Positions 10,922 to 24,196 of a stretch of 64,000 bases of DNA are shown here, one piece after another (positions within the stretch are counted from its first letter, which is position 1; every line of letters begins with the position of its first letter). The stretch is from Grifola frondosa (lineage: Eukaryota; Basidiomycota; Agaricomycetes; Polyporales; Grifolaceae). Location of the stretch: contig LUGG01000003.1 of NCBI GenBank assembly GCA_001683735.1, positions 1,860,001 through 1,924,000 of the forward strand, in the 5' to 3' direction. Made by a program: the position numbers and the translations under genes. The notes below the pieces were generated by a model. It worked only from the letters and a program-made list of their open reading frames with translations. It was not told where the DNA came from and made no database searches.

Positions 10922-13900
10922 GATGAAAAATAAGAAAGGAAGAGGGGATGAATACAGAGAGTAGAAAGATTATAAGGGGGATGAGATTGAGATTTTTTGG
11001 AAGAGAGAATTTATGAGAGGGTCGTGGCTGGAAGCGAAGACCCCAAAGCGCTCGGGCGGCTCTGCACGGTTGCCAATTGAACCAGATGATCTACCCGACT
11101 GGTCGGTTTCTCCGTTCTCCCTCGCCGGTTTCAGGCGTGTTGCTCGACGACAAGCTAGCACACGATGCTGAGCTGTGCTGAGATGCACTGCGGCACTCAG
11201 GTAGTTGCTAACGGTCAATAGGACGAGCTGGTGCAGCGAGCGTTAGGGGGGCGAGAACTGGCCATGGCGGGCCACACTTTAGCCTTTTAAACTGTGCGTT
11301 GTCTCTCTCAAACCTGATCCATGTTGGCGCGCATTCAGATCCGAAATTCTGCGGGACATGCGGCCGGGAACATCGACGTCTCCCACGAACTTGTCACGAA
11401 CCGTCACCAGCCTCCACCACACCCACCACGTCCTCTCTTCGGCCCACTTGCCGTTCTCGGGCTTTGTATACCCTCCACACCCATCTCTTCAGCCCGATTT
11501 CCTCTCTCTCCCTCGTGTCTTACGTCTTTGTACGTGTTGATCCCACCGAAGTCAGCTCACCTGAACTTTTGCGCCCATTTGACCCCTGGGTCCGGTGATG
11601 CTTTCTCGATGATCCACCCGACGCCCAACAGCACCCACCATTTACATTCTTACGCAGTTTGCATTCTCCACCATTCTCCACGACTAAAATGTCGTCGTCG
11701 GCAATCGTAGCGATCCAAATTTCTCATCCCCACGTATTACAAACCTCATCTAGAAACCTACACCACACACCGCGTACGTGTGCGTGTCTCCTGAGACGCA
11801 TATTTGCTGTGAGCTAGTCTCTCAACTGGTCTACTCAACTTCGGGTAAGTTCTGACCAACAAAACGTGTCAACGGGCGTGAAGATAAGGCTTGCCGTAAC
11901 CATTGCTGTTCGCCGCGCTTGACAAGTGCCAGCTCACCTCGGCATTTCCAATGACATACGGTTCAGAGAGCATTCCCTGGATCTGACGCTTGTTGCCGGC
12001 GTTCATGCATCGTTACTCCACATTGAGTCCATCAAGTTCTCAGCTCCACTGCCGTTTTGACCGACGACCTCGGTGCAGCAAGGAAGCACTAAGCAGAAGA
12101 GGTGCCATCGCAACATCGCGATTCGCGCAGTTTCAATAACAATATTTGTCATTTTGTCGTTGGTCAGATAAACTCTGATAACGTCCACTGGGAATAGTAT
12201 CACGGGCGGCGTCAGAGCGCACCACGATTGGACGCGCTAGCCACGGCGCGACGCACCGAGTGCGCTCCTCCGGCCGCTGGCCCCAGAATGTTGGCGGGAG
12301 CGTTCTTCGAAAGCCTCCGCTATCCACTATTCCAGCGCGCGACGATCAACGAGGCGTGAAACGGGGTGCAAATCATGCTGCCAAGCGTAGCCGAATCAGC
12401 TCAGGCACTCAAGAGTCTGTACACTCGAGAACTCGCAGATATTGATATCGTTCGTCCGAGGATAGACCTAGAGAGAAATGTGCCCGACTTGGACGCTGAA
12501 TTCAAGCCCGCGCTTTGTCCCATTGGGCGGGCCTCGTCCTATCTGTCCGGACTCCAACAATTGGGAGACAATTGTTGGTCTCTATCTGCCGGACATCTCC
12601 GCCACGCCCGCACTGTCCGGATACTGAATCTGAACGGAAGAAGAACGACGGCTGCACCGAGATTGTCGTAGCACACGGTCGCAGTGGAGAGAGTTTGAGA
12701 AGAAACATCTGTCAAACCGAAAGCCAGAGGGTTGTTCCACGAGCCCAACATGAGAAGGATCTCGGCCTGGAATACCTGATTATGAAAAGAGCGTTCTGTC
12801 AGATACAACGCCGACCTATACACAGTCGCCTCCGCAGTGCGAAATACGCCATCACTCGAGATAACGCGTCAGCACATCAAACATGGGAGTTGGCCGCCGG
12901 TGATTAAGTTAGCCACACAAGTCGTTATCTGCGAGTACTGTGGCATGAGAACCGCAGTGTTCCCCAGTGTCGAGCGGCGCACTCGTTTATCTCTCCCGCG
13001 CGCGGAGCAATAAAGTAGGGTTCCCGAGGAGATGGGCGCACTGACGGACATAACCCAATCAAACCGCGCCATATCCGCAAGTCTGTCTTGCCAGTTCCAA
13101 GGAGCAAGCACCTGAGCCCTGCCAGCCGCCTATGGTTAGCCAACGAAGTACCGAGCTCCGGCATCTATGGCATAGAACCACTAGTGTGAAGGACCGGAAT
13201 CTAGGAACATGCATAGAATTCCCGGGAACCCAGCAAGGACCCTCTTCTGCGAAGTGGCGGGAAAACGCACGAGAGTAAATAACTTAAGCTACTAACTTTG
13301 GAAGACTCGCACCGTACATGCATCGTGTGCTAGAAACTTTCATGCAGTTGGACAGGTCTAAACTTGAGCATAACATCTGATCCGTTTAGATAGCTGCCTG
13401 CTCATGTATCATGCAGTAGGCTGTTGCTAAACGACTGTTGTGATCCGTAGACACGGCTTTCCATAATCGTGTCCAAATTTTGAACAGCCGGCTGCCATCG
13501 TAAGGAAATCCTGAGAAGTGTGACGTTAGAATGAAGCTGACAGTGAGAGGAAGAACATAAGCGAACATCGTACCGTGCAGATGCCACACGTATGCCAGCG
13601 AAAGTAGAGATAAGGCGGGCGCTGAGCTATAAATTCACACCACGTTCGTCGGTTGCGAATGCAGCTCTGCTGCAAGGACAGACAGGACCATGAGCTTCAG
13701 GGGATGTGTTGATACAAGTAATGGTTTCGCCTCCGCGGAGGTCTCGTCGGAGTCTTGCGACATCTTCGTAGGCTGAGCAACGGAATTCAACAACTTTGAG
13801 AGGAAGCTGTCAACCCGGCTCAAACACTCAAAATGAAGCCATGGCTTTTGAACATCTTGTACTCACAAATATTTGCGACTACAACCAGTGTGTCTCGACG

Positions 13901-14139
13901 AACTTCAGGATGAGAGTCAGAGCTGAGAGAGTTCATATTGACGCTCGGGAGAAAACGCGACCACGTGGTGCTACACGCGTAACACGTGATCGTTCATTTT
14001 CGAACCGCAGGTCCGCAACACCGTTCTGTTTCAGTTCGACGACGTTCATCTCTGAACACACCAGCCAATCTTCACGACCAACCTCGCGTCCGCCTTGCTC
14101 ATCTTGTCATTCGTTCTCCAAGCCAGCCACTAGTTCATC
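10922..14139. other. Gene-poor region, 3.2 kb
   Basis: No protein family is recognisable on either strand. A pyrimidine-rich stretch from about 11390 to 11685 leads into an A-rich ATG at 11689, which opens 42 codons to 11817. This looks like a fungal 5' leader and start, but the peptide is unfamiliar. A 101-codon frame at 12366-12671 and antisense frames at 12869-13111, 13386-13589 and 13635-13823 also match nothing I know. The last two, on the minus strand, could be exons of one small hydrophobic protein. No tRNA, terminal repeats or transposase were seen. Confidence 0.4.
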
Positions 14140-14659
14140 ATGTCCTCCACATCTACGCCGAACGACTCCCCCGTCCATGTCCAGCCGCTGCACAACCCTT
14201 CCCAGGCAGCGCACATCGTAGTACCCCAGGCGCCTCTCGGCAATTCCACGAATGGACTTGCTAGTCAAGCAGTCGGAATGGGTGCAAAGGCTCTGCTAGC
14301 GAAGAAGTTGGCGAAGAATCAGTGAGTGCATCTCAACACTTCCATTTGTTAGATTAACCAGACCGAAATATAACTTCAACAGTAATCCCATGTTTGTCTC
14401 TCCGACAGACAACATGATGACTCCTTGTACCCAGAAGATCAACGCTGCTAAGAAGAAGCACTTCACGAAGTCAGTGTCTCTATCGCTTTAGTCATGCTGT
14501 GTCGCTGACGATCGTGCATCCTCTAGGGCAGCAAAGCCGATGCCTCCCCTCTTTGCTCGAAAGGAGCCAGGCTCGGACTCGGAATCTGACACCCCGCTCG
14601 AACAGTCTGCCGACTCATCTACTGCTCAGAAGGTTGACGACGACGAGAATCCCTTCTAG
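14140..14659 (+). CDS. Spo12-family cell-cycle regulator
   Basis: Spo12 proteins are small nuclear regulators of mitotic exit and meiosis in yeasts, acting in the FEAR network that releases Cdc14. The spliced protein is about 118 residues in three exons. A Ser/Pro-rich N-terminus is followed by FVSPTDNMMTPCTQKINAAK and then KKHFTK, the short conserved Spo12 box with its Ser-Pro/Thr-Pro sites. Both introns (about 14322-14381 and 14470-14526) fall around the exon encoding the box. The C-terminus is acidic and ends ENPF. Identification rests on this single short motif. Confidence 0.75.
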
Positions 14660-15276
14660 ACTGTGGATTTCGTTTCTCGAGACGCTTCTCGCCGATCTTT
14701 ATCTTGTACGACCGTCTGTCTCATCTCGTCCATTCGTCATTTTGTCTGTTTTGTTTAGCTGTCACGACCCCTATATGCCAAGTGCAATTGTATTTTATAT
14801 CGCTAAGGCGATGTTCTCTTATGTTACGACCCACGGAGCTACCGGATAGGCGCATGGACGTCGACGGGTCATTTGCTGCGGTTGAATGTTGAACGTTCAG
14901 AACAATTACAATTGGATTCCGATATCTGCAATCCTGATTGGTCCCTGCAAGCTTCGCGAGGCTGCAATTTTCTCTCGGCATCTGTTCGTATGTTCTCCCT
15001 TACGAAGCATACACAGAAACGACTTCTCACAATTGCCAATCGACTTCATATATACAATTCGATGCTTGAGGTATGTATACGGTCCTGCCGGAGCAGCACC
15101 GCATCGTACATAGAAACCAATGACGACTACGATTAATAATCAACAGTAACGAGTGAGTGATCATTACTAACGACGGAAATTTAACCAGCAGGTCAGCATC
15201 TGAAGAATGTCCACAACCTGACGCATATAAGATGGTGAGAAAAGGACTCATGTACGCAGCCATAAAGTCCGAGGTC
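14660..15276. other. Convergent intergenic / 3' UTRs
   Basis: This lies between the 3' ends of the Spo12-like and chitin synthase genes. It is AT-richer than its surroundings and shows no coding signal. An open frame continues from the last chitin synthase intron into this stretch, but the spliced last exon stops at 15277. Confidence 0.5.
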
Positions 15277-18200
15277 CTAGTTCCTCCGGCAGCATCTGAA
15301 CAGATTGCGTCTAAAGAAGTAGAAGAGGCACTGCGCAGCACGGTGAGCATTCGTCCGGATACGTGGCAAGTAACGACGCTCACCCCAATGAATCGCACTA
15401 GCGCAAGTCCGAATGTCGAGTACAGGATGACCGAAAAGTAAATGTTTTGTTTCTTTTGAAGCTCGCTCTGGTCTGTAGACTCATTCCCAGTGCCCAGCCC
15501 GTTCAAGCTCTCAATTGCCACCGCCAGACCAGCGTTACTCAGCATCCAGCAAGCCACGAGACGAGTACGGAACGTCTTGTTCTCATCGTCCATCGTGGGC
15601 TTCTCGACACCCTCCTTGACCTCGAGCTTGGTCAGGGCGCGTGTGACAGTCTCCTTGAAAGTGGCATCAAGGTCTTCCTTGTTCCGCACCGCGTCCTCGA
15701 CGACAGCAGTCTCGGCATCTTTGGCTTTCTTTGACGAGACAGATGGCAGCGCTTCTGCCTTGTCGCTACCCTTCGTACCCCACGATACCTGAAGATGGCT
15801 GAGTTTGATTAACTGGCGACAACGAAGTGCACCACTCACATCGTGAAGATTGCAGAAGGCGTAGACATTGAGAATGTTCGTAAAGCTCGGGGCCAGGCAT
15901 AAGTATTGGAAGAAGCTCGTGAACAAATGCCAGGGTCGCGCTATGTTTGCGTCGTGAGTTAACAATTACAACTCCTGCACAAAAGTGCTCACATAGAGGA
16001 AGCTTGCGATCAAGTAGATGCCTTTCAGGCGTCGGTCAAAATCGTATCACGGTGAACCAATGAACCAACATACCGTATGTAGATACCATGGCAGCAATTA
16101 GAGCGCCGACAGGAGGTTTGAAGAATGATAGGATCACTTCGGACGTCGTTTTGTTCCTCAGCTCGCTCGGAATATTCTAGGACAGAGATATGCGATATTG
16201 TCAACAACCAGTTCGCAGTTTGAAGGCTTCGAACTCACAATGAATGACCGGATTGTCAGCCAGAACGAGCAAATCAGTAGGTATACAGCCAGAACGGCAT
16301 AAACCCTATAAAGAGCTGAGCTCGAGCCCATACCAAAATGTCTAATCGTAGAACTCACCAGAAAGTAATAACATAGGCTGCACGTTCTCCTTTTGGCCGA
16401 TTGCCTAGGGCAAGGACGAACTGGAGACGAATATAAGGTTGCGATGCCGGGTCAAGAGGATAGAAGAGCCTTCACCTGGAGAGCTAAGAACGCGAGGTAA
16501 ATCCATTTGAGAACGAGGTTAACCCAGTGAGTCTAGCATGACAGTTAGGCAGACTAGTTGGAGGCCAGTGACATAAATGACACGTACGACGTCTGCTGTG
16601 CCGAAAATGATAATGTTTTGGGTCGGGAGTAAGTCGATGATGATACTGAACGTCAACCAGATATTGGCCAGCGCAAACCATGAGAAGATCAATGAGAAGA
16701 TGTTATACTAAAATTAATAGTGTCAGCATGAAGCAAAATATGTAGCAAAAATAACGACATACTACGGCTTGAACATGGAAGAAGAACATTCGGATAATAC
16801 CATGACCTGACTTGTAGAACCGGAAAAAGTTGACGATAGCGTACTAGTGCACGCAATTACATCGTTAAAGCCATGTCCATGTCTATGGAATATGCAACTT
16901 ACTACCGACGCCGCAAAAGAACCATTCAGCCAACGTCGACGTTGACCGATGAGTTCAGCGGCAGACTCGGGCACATCTGTCTCGGCTTTACTTGGCTTGA
17001 CATATGTCAACACCCATCTGTCGTTCGCCTTCGCGACCAACTCGAAGCAAAGAATACGGTCCTCAGCCAAGAACATGTTTTTCGTGAAGATGTTCATTCC
17101 GTAGATACCCTTGGGGCCGAGACGATCCGCTAAGGAGTGGTCTCCGTGGAAGTACTGCTCGAGAGGGCGTCCAAGAATCGCGCGGAACCGGTACGCAGAG
17201 AAGGCACCCGGTAACACGGAGACATATCCAAAACTGCTTTCCAGTGGCTTGTCTGCAAATCCCATATAAGCATGGTGAAGCGAAACAATCTAGAGCAAAG
17301 AAGGACGGACCCAGAATATTCGACATTTTGTACTCAAAGTTTTGTGCAGCAATCAGAGGGTTCAAGAGCTTCCTACCACCTTCAATCATAGCATGGATTT
17401 CACCGCAGCAGCCTCCGAGATGAGGATCGTTGTAAAACGCTTCCCACAAATAGTAGATGGATTTGTGACCCGGCTTTGTACCCGCATCAATGAGGACACA
17501 GATCTCCGGCTGTGGAGGGATTTGAGCCAGACCATAACACTATGTAACGTAGCAAATTCACCTCGAGCGTTTTCCCGATGGCGTTGAACAGCCATCTGTG
17601 GGAGTTAATCTTCTTCTGATTTTTCGCTTTAATGACAAGGATGATCTGCACAGGGACGAGATTGTTCGGATCTTCAGCATGTGGTACAACAAGCTGCGGA
17701 GTTGCGTCGACCGAAAGTTGAGTAGTGTACTGAGTACCAGAAATCGCTATTAAGTGTCAAAAAATGGCGATTTGAAGTGAGAAATACCTCGAAAATGTGC
17801 GCAACAGTATCCTTTCCGTCGACCTGTTTCTTCATCACACCATCCTGATACACGCCCACAGTAGCGAGGATGTCCAAAACTGTCTTATCCATGGGCTCCA
17901 GACCATCGATAATCAATGCCACCGTGATCTTCTGCCAACCGGGGGTGCCCTCCTCCGCCGTGCGGCGCCAATACTTCGATTGCTTAGTCTTGCAGATGTC
18001 ACGAATGTTCAACATGACGCCGTGCAAGGTACGGGCGTAGAGAGTCTTGTCTTCGTTGTATGATGTAACTGCGATCAATAGCTCCGTTTGGCGATTATAC
18101 ATCTTGGTACGCAAGCTGTATCCATTCGCCTCAGAGAAGTCGTCAGGGTCGCACGTAGCCGCAGTATAGCGCATATGCCTGCATAACCGAACTAAGAACA

Positions 18201-18780
18201 AACGCGCGTCAAGGTAAATGAGCATGGACTGACGAGAACTCCGTAGATTTGGTGCTGAGCCACTTCGGCTAATAGCACTGTATACCGGACCTGGGACGGC
18301 ATATTCACTGATGAAATTACCCTTGGTCAGTTTGACCCTGCGGGTGACACCACGCTTGATAGTCTGTCGGCGTCTCCAAGCTCCTTCTACGCCTGAAGAC
18401 GATGTCGAGACGGTTGACAGTGGTCGCTCGTACGGATCCCCATATGAGTCTGGATCATACGGACTGCAGACATAATGTCAGTGTCGTGACCACACGTGAA
18501 GTGCAACGCATGAATGTACAAGAGAAACAGGATATTCTTACCTAGGCGGGTAGCCAGCAAAGCCTTGGTTCCTGGTGAGAGGCAGCTTCTCAGCTTCTTC
18601 GTCATCGTACTCGCCTACACCCATCTCGCGAGGCAGAGAAAAGGTGCTCTCTGAAGCAGAGGGGAATGTAGGCTCCTGGAAGTTGATTTGACGTTCGCGG
18701 TCACGGAAAGGATCATCGTGTCCCTCATTGAGTGAAGACTGAGAAGAGAAAGACGGCAGGGTAGGTCGTTGGTCGGCCAT
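15277..18780 (-). CDS. chs: Chitin synthase (GT2, CHS1-type with N-terminal domain)
   Basis: It polymerises UDP-GlcNAc into chitin at the plasma membrane. The start MADQRPTL leads into a low-complexity cytosolic segment, then the chitin synthase N-terminal domain ([19 protein letters not shown]). The catalytic core includes [27 protein letters not shown], the GxxxAG-like NIGAGTKP region read here as [41 protein letters not shown] and the product-site motif QRRRWLNGS. Several TM segments follow. The final intron joins LALVRFIG to a Cys- and Arg-rich tail ending FRCCRRN at 15277. The N-terminal domain, the core motifs and the absence of a myosin motor point to division 1 (classes I-III); the exact class needs a tree. 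Confidence 0.93.
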
Positions 18781-19713
18781 AATGTCGTCCTGACGTTGGG
18801 TATCGTCGGGAAGAAAGATGTGGTAGTCGATGGAGGGCCTGCCTGAAAGGTCGTGGAAGACGCAAAGGAATGTGTGCTGTACTTGTATGCAGCCTGTCAC
18901 GGCAACACCGCCTACCAAAGCGCAGACTCCGGCCACCTCTAGCAACGGACACAAACCAACTCATTTTTGATCGAGTCTAATCGCTGCGCATTGACTTTCT
19001 ATTAAGACCCCGCCCACCTTGGATACGCGGGAGTTTCATCTGCAGTGAGGCTGCTCAAAATCCCTGGCCTCTCCTATGTAAACTGTGCTGATTGATCTCA
19101 TACTCAACTCCAATTTCTGTCTTAGTCTCTGCTAATCTGTACCGTTTAATTTTCATTTCGGAAGCATTTTAGCAGGGCTGTCCAAAAATAGAACCGATGG
19201 TGTTCGGGGTTCGGCCTGGATTCAAAATTGACCGGATATTATCTAATTACTTACATGGATTCAATCAAGCGTCTATATGGTCGTGGTATACACTCAGTTG
19301 GTGAATAGTCTGGCTATGTTCTTGAGCGCAGTTTGTTTCTAGGCGGAACTGAAATGTCAGGAAGTGATCTATTGAGTTTTTACACTGCCAACCGCCGTGA
19401 CAGATCCTACAGTACGGAACTCATGCCATCCGACCTGTTCAAAGTTTCACCGCCAGCTTTCAAATGTAGTTGCCTCGCCTCATGAAGCCATCAACAGCCT
19501 TCACTAAATGTGCGTATTTTGAGGCTGTGTAATATGTTTCAGTGCTCAACCCTAACCTAGTTAGCCAGATTCCGATCCCCTGGCGATCGGCGTTGTGCAG
19601 CAGCTCGAGAGAACTCAACCAAGGCCTAGGCGTCTAAGGCTTAAGGAGTTCGCGCACCCAGCACAGACTCAGGCTCGCCGCTGACCGGGATCTACGTATC
19701 GGCCGTCCACAAA
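18781..19713. other. Divergent intergenic
   Basis: It holds the promoters of chitin synthase (minus) and the GST-like gene (plus). AT-rich and poor in open frames. No repeats or RNA gene recognised. Confidence 0.5.
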
Positions 19714-21052
19714 ATGCTATCTTCAAAGTTCCCCGTTGTGCTTTATCAGTAAGCACAGCCGAGATGAATTTTAAATCAGCGGTACAAGCTTGAGGCTCAT
19801 TGCACGGCAGCTATGATGCCTCTCCTTTCTCGACGAAAGTCAAGAACATACTGGCTCTCAAGAGAATAGCTCACAAGAGAGTTGATGTGAGCGGCGATAT
19901 GCGTCAGAGTCGATTGGGGTATACTGCGATTGACAACTTCTAAAGGTACCTATGACCCTGCCTCGTCCTGATCTTTCCCGTCTCGGGGTCACGTACCGTC
20001 GCATACCCGTCCTCGCGATTGGAAACGACATATATTGCGACTCTAGCTTGATAGCGTCTGCACTCGAGCGGCGCTTCCCTTCATCCAAAGGCTATGGTAC
20101 GATATTCCCGCCGCGAAAAGGAGGCGCCACCGATACCGGTCTGATCAAGGCATTCGCAATGTATTACGCGGACAGGGTTCTATTCCCTCTCGCGGCGCAG
20201 AATCTTCCTTACAAGAAGTTCACGCCAGAGTTTGTACAAGACAGGAGCGCTGTACGTGTCGTTGCTCTCCTTGCAAGTGCTAGGTATGAACGAAAAACAG
20301 TGGCTTGGGACACCCATAGATAATGACAAGATGGCCGCTCGCCAACCGGAAGTGAAGAGTTCTATCTCTTCGCATATGGCAAGTTCTTTCTCGCCTATAC
20401 ATCTATATTGTGGTTGATTGAATGCGATCAGGGCTTGTTGGAGGAGCAACTTGCCGACGGCCGCGAATGGCTCATGGACACCGAATTGCCCAGCTTAGCG
20501 GACGTCTCGGTGCAATTCGTCTATGCCTGGTTGCAGCAATTCAGATCCGTGAAGGAGGTTTTTGATCCCGCTAAATTTCCCCAAACTATCAGGGTATGCC
20601 CGATCTTCGAGCTCGACTTACATATCTGATACCAAGTCTCCTTGCGGCAGTGGATCTCCCAGCTCTCTGAATACTTAGATACACCGCAAGCCAATGCTGC
20701 CTACGAGAAAATCACCGGTGAAGAAGCAGCCGTGTTGATCAGCTCATCACAGTCCGAGGACCACTGCATCGTGGGCTTTGACGATATTGAAGCTGGCAGG
20801 TTAGGCGTGGAATTACATGACTATGTCGCTGTGACTCCTACAGACAATGGTGCGTCATCTTCTTGCGGTCCGATTCAAAGATAAACCAGTAATCACTCTT
20901 ATACAGGCAAAGTGCCTACCGAGGGTAGACTGGTGGCTTTGAACCGCGAGGAAGTCGTTATCCAGACGAAGAGCTTGACAGGGAAGGTTATCCATTGTCA
21001 CTTCCCGAGACTCAATTTTTCTGTGAAGGCAGGCGGTGTAGCTAAATTATGA
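19714..21052 (+). CDS. Glutathione S-transferase-like protein
   Basis: The N-terminus MLSSKFPVVLYH, spliced to YDASPFSTKVKNILALK, is a thioredoxin-fold GST domain with Ser in the position expected near the active site. LGVTYRRIPVLAIGNDIYC and DSSLIASALERRFP form the cis-Pro and glutathione-binding part. An all-helical C-terminal half follows (LLEEQLADGREWLMDTELPS, LADVSVQFVYAW). A further C-terminal extension after about 20820 is typical of a fungal subfamily and may form a small separate fold. The substrate cannot be inferred. The intron at 20379-20431 is GC-AG. Confidence 0.8.
20379..20431 (+). other. GC-AG intron in the GST-like gene
   Basis: The donor is GCAAGT after the exon end SSISSHM; the acceptor is GATCAG before GLLEEQL. 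It is 53 bases long. The only nearby GT donor would put the next exon out of frame. Confidence 0.7.
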
Positions 21053-21403
21053 ACAACTTATCTATCCTCTTTTTTCCTTCTGTAGTTGTATGTATGTATA
21101 TGTAAATTTCCTATGTGATGTATTAAGACGGGCGTGTATAGAACTGCCGAACTTGATACTACACTTACCTAGGAAGATGACATGGATTCATGTCGATGCG
21201 GCGCGATGTTGCGATGCCAGCACCTCTTCGCGCGGTGACGCGCGCGGCGGCGCGTCTCCTACCATATATGACACGTGGTAATTTCAGTCATTACTTCGAA
21301 GGTATCTGGGGTGCTTGAACTCTCTTGAACTTCGTACAAACGGTGCTATTTCCCGTCCTTTACGGCACGCTGCATTGCGCAGCTCATCAAGAACAACACA
21401 GCC
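21053..21403. other. Intergenic, promoter of CLPTM1-like gene
   Basis: It contains the GST-like 3' end and a GC-rich patch at 21190-21260 ahead of the CLPTM1-like start. No coding exon is visible. Confidence 0.5.
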
Positions 21404-24196
21404 ATGTCGACAAACGCCCCAGCGCCGATGGCCGCACCAGCGAACGCCCCCGCTGCCAGGGAGGAGTCTCCATTCCGCAAGTTCTTCGCTGTCGCACAGG
21501 TGCACCGACTCCCACAATCCGAGATCCCCTGCACAGCTGACGGTTGATTTTGACCCTTCAGCAATTCCTGCTGATATGGGTGGTGATGCAAATGGGTATG
21601 CACGGGCGACTGTGGCAGTGACCTTTGAATGCGTGCTGACGGACGCGATCGTCGGTCTGCAGTGACGAAGTTCTTTACGTCAAAGACCGCGCAGCCGTCG
21701 ACGCAAGTTCCATCGCCAGGCTCAATACCGCAGGCGCAAGTATCGGATCAGGCTAATCCTCAGTCGGCGGCCTCCCTGCAGGCCTCACCACTATGGCCCC
21801 TCGGTATCCCACTCGCCATGCACGTACATCTGTCTACTTCACCCACCGGTGACGTGTTCTCTCACAAGTGGACCCATAAAGACCAGGATGCGGGTCTTCC
21901 TAGTCTCGTTTGGGACAACATCACGTTTGGGGATTGGAAGGAGTCGAGGACGGCTGAGTATATCGTGGACCTTCCCCAAGTGAGTGGAACACATGTCGTA
22001 TTCTTGAAGACGATGGTTTTTACGCCATAATTAGAGCGTACAGCATAACGGGTCCTTGTGGGCAGACGTATTCCTTGTACGAGATGGTGCGAGTCCGGAT
22101 CCCTCAAGTGCTAAGTTCGACCCAGCGTCGGTTCATCATATCCGGAAATGTATGTCTATTGACATACAACTTGCTCATTTACTGATATTTTTCCCTCAGT
22201 ACTGACTCCCTACATATCGAAGCTCAAGACTCGTAAACAGCATAACCTACTGAGTAATACAGAAGAATCTGGCGCCTCCGAAGAGGTAGAGGAGGTGAGT
22301 ATTTTTGTATTGCATCGTAAAACCGGCGCTAACGGATGTATATCCTACCAGGCAGATGTTATTGTATCTCACTGGCATAATGTGAGATCCACCTTGACAG
22401 AGATAATAGTCACAAGTCTGACTGTCTGCATGCAGGATCTCACATTAGCCCTTGTGTCGGACGCATCCATCATCCCTCTCAATCAACTAACTCCACCCGT
22501 TGCTAAGCGTAAGCCAGGAACTGTATGTTCGTCCAACTGAGGCTCACATTGCGTCTCAGATGTCGAGCTCGTTCCTGACCGAAACCAAGCAGGGAAGGTG
22601 TCTTATAAACCTATCATCTTCCCTAACGAGTTCTGGCACCTCCGCTCCCAATATGTTGAAATCAACACAACGACGCCGAGTCTACCACTTCAGATAACCT
22701 TTCAGCCAATGTCTTACTGGAAGTTCAGCATCTTGGCGGGATTGACGCACAGTTTCGCTGAGGCTGCCAAGCAACAAGGTTCTTCCGGAGCAGAGCTCGA
22801 CGAGGTAAAGAGGATGCTCGTGGAGACTAATCCGTATTTCTTGGGCCTGACGGCCTTAGTCAGTATATTACACGTTGTGTAAGCCGATTCGACTTTCTAA
22901 TTGCCCGGATTGCTCACCGGCTCTTTGCAGATTCGAGATGCTTGCTTTCAGCTCCGACGTTTCGCATTGGAGACATAAGCAGGAACTCGTCGGTGTTTCT
23001 GTTAGGTTCGTAATTCTATTGATATCTCTGAAGAGCATCATTGTTCACAATATTTTATTACAGAACTGTGCGTTATTTCTTCCGCTGATCTAAAGCTCTC
23101 ATTAATGCACGAACAAACAGATCGTAGCCAATGTTGTTGTTCAGCTTATAATTCTACTCTATCTAATCGATAACAATGAACAAACGAGCTGGATGATTTT
23201 GATGGGTTCCGGCATTGGGGTACTCATCGAGGCTTGGAAGGTCAGTTTCGCATAACATTCCTTGCGTGGACACACTGTCTCACCATTTCATGCGGACAGA
23301 TAACCAAGGCAGTCGATATCAGTCTAATCCCTGCCGCTCCTGGCTCCCTGCTCCCATATAAGCTTGACATCAAGGGTACGCACATATTCAGATCTGATAA
23401 GCCATTTATTGGTCGCTCAATATGGTACAGACAAGCACGTCTTGAATGAAAGAGAAGAAGACCCAGGAGTGAGTTTAGTCGTGTTTTTTTACGTCAGCGG
23501 TGCTAAAGAAGTCTAGGTATGACAAGCTTGCGTTCCGCTATGTTTCGTGGTTCACCATACCATGTCTGGCGATCTATTCCGTCTACTCGCTAGTGTATGA
23601 ATCTCACAGAGGATGGTATTCGTTCGTCATCTCGACGTTAACATCTTTCGTATATATGTTTGGATTTGTGAGTCCACAGTCTTCGTCCACATGCAGAGGT
23701 CTCATGACATCCATATAGGCTCAATTGATCCCGCAATTGATCATCAATTACAAGCTGAAGAGTGTCGCTCACATGCCGATGAAGGCTATGGTCTACAAGA
23801 CACTATCTACGGTAAGCGTCCATGCCCTGTAGCCTGAAGTCAATGCTGAAGACGGCATATCCTAATAGGTTGTGGACGATCTCTTCGCGTATGAATATCA
23901 TACGCTTCCATCCCAAACCTCTCCTTCCTAACACTTTGGCCCATAGATTCTGTATCAAGATGCCGATACTCCATCGTCTGGCCTGTTTCCGCGATGACGT
24001 CGTCTTCCTCGTGTTCTTGTATCAGGTGTGTCCCATTTCCAGTAAATATGAGTCATCATATTAACCCATCTCCCAGCGGTGGATATACCGGATTGACCCC
24101 AACCGGGTGAATGAGTACGGTCAGGTGATGGACAAGGACGTGAACGCGGTCAAGAAAGGTACTAAAAAGGACAGTGAGACGAAGAAGAACAAGTGA
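21404..24196 (+). CDS. CLPTM1 family multi-pass ER membrane protein
   Basis: Human CLPTM1 is an ER protein that retains receptors, and CLPTM1L acts as a lipid scramblase in GPI synthesis; the fungal role is not established. A short N-terminus with a first TM (FLLIWVVMQM) precedes a large lumenal region: MHVHLSTSP, VSHWHNNLTLALVSD, PIIFPNEFWHLRSQYVEIN. The C-terminal half has the family core FEMLAFSSDVSHWRHKQELV, GVSVRTIVANVVVQLIILLY, IGVLIEAWKITKAVDI, FAQLIPQLIINYKLKSVAHM, DDLFAFVIKMPILHRLACFR and DDVVFLVFLYQRWIYRID. A Lys-rich tail ends KKNK, which could serve as an ER-retrieval dilysine-like signal. There are more than ten introns, all GT-AG where checked, and the frame is intact. Confidence 0.9.
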
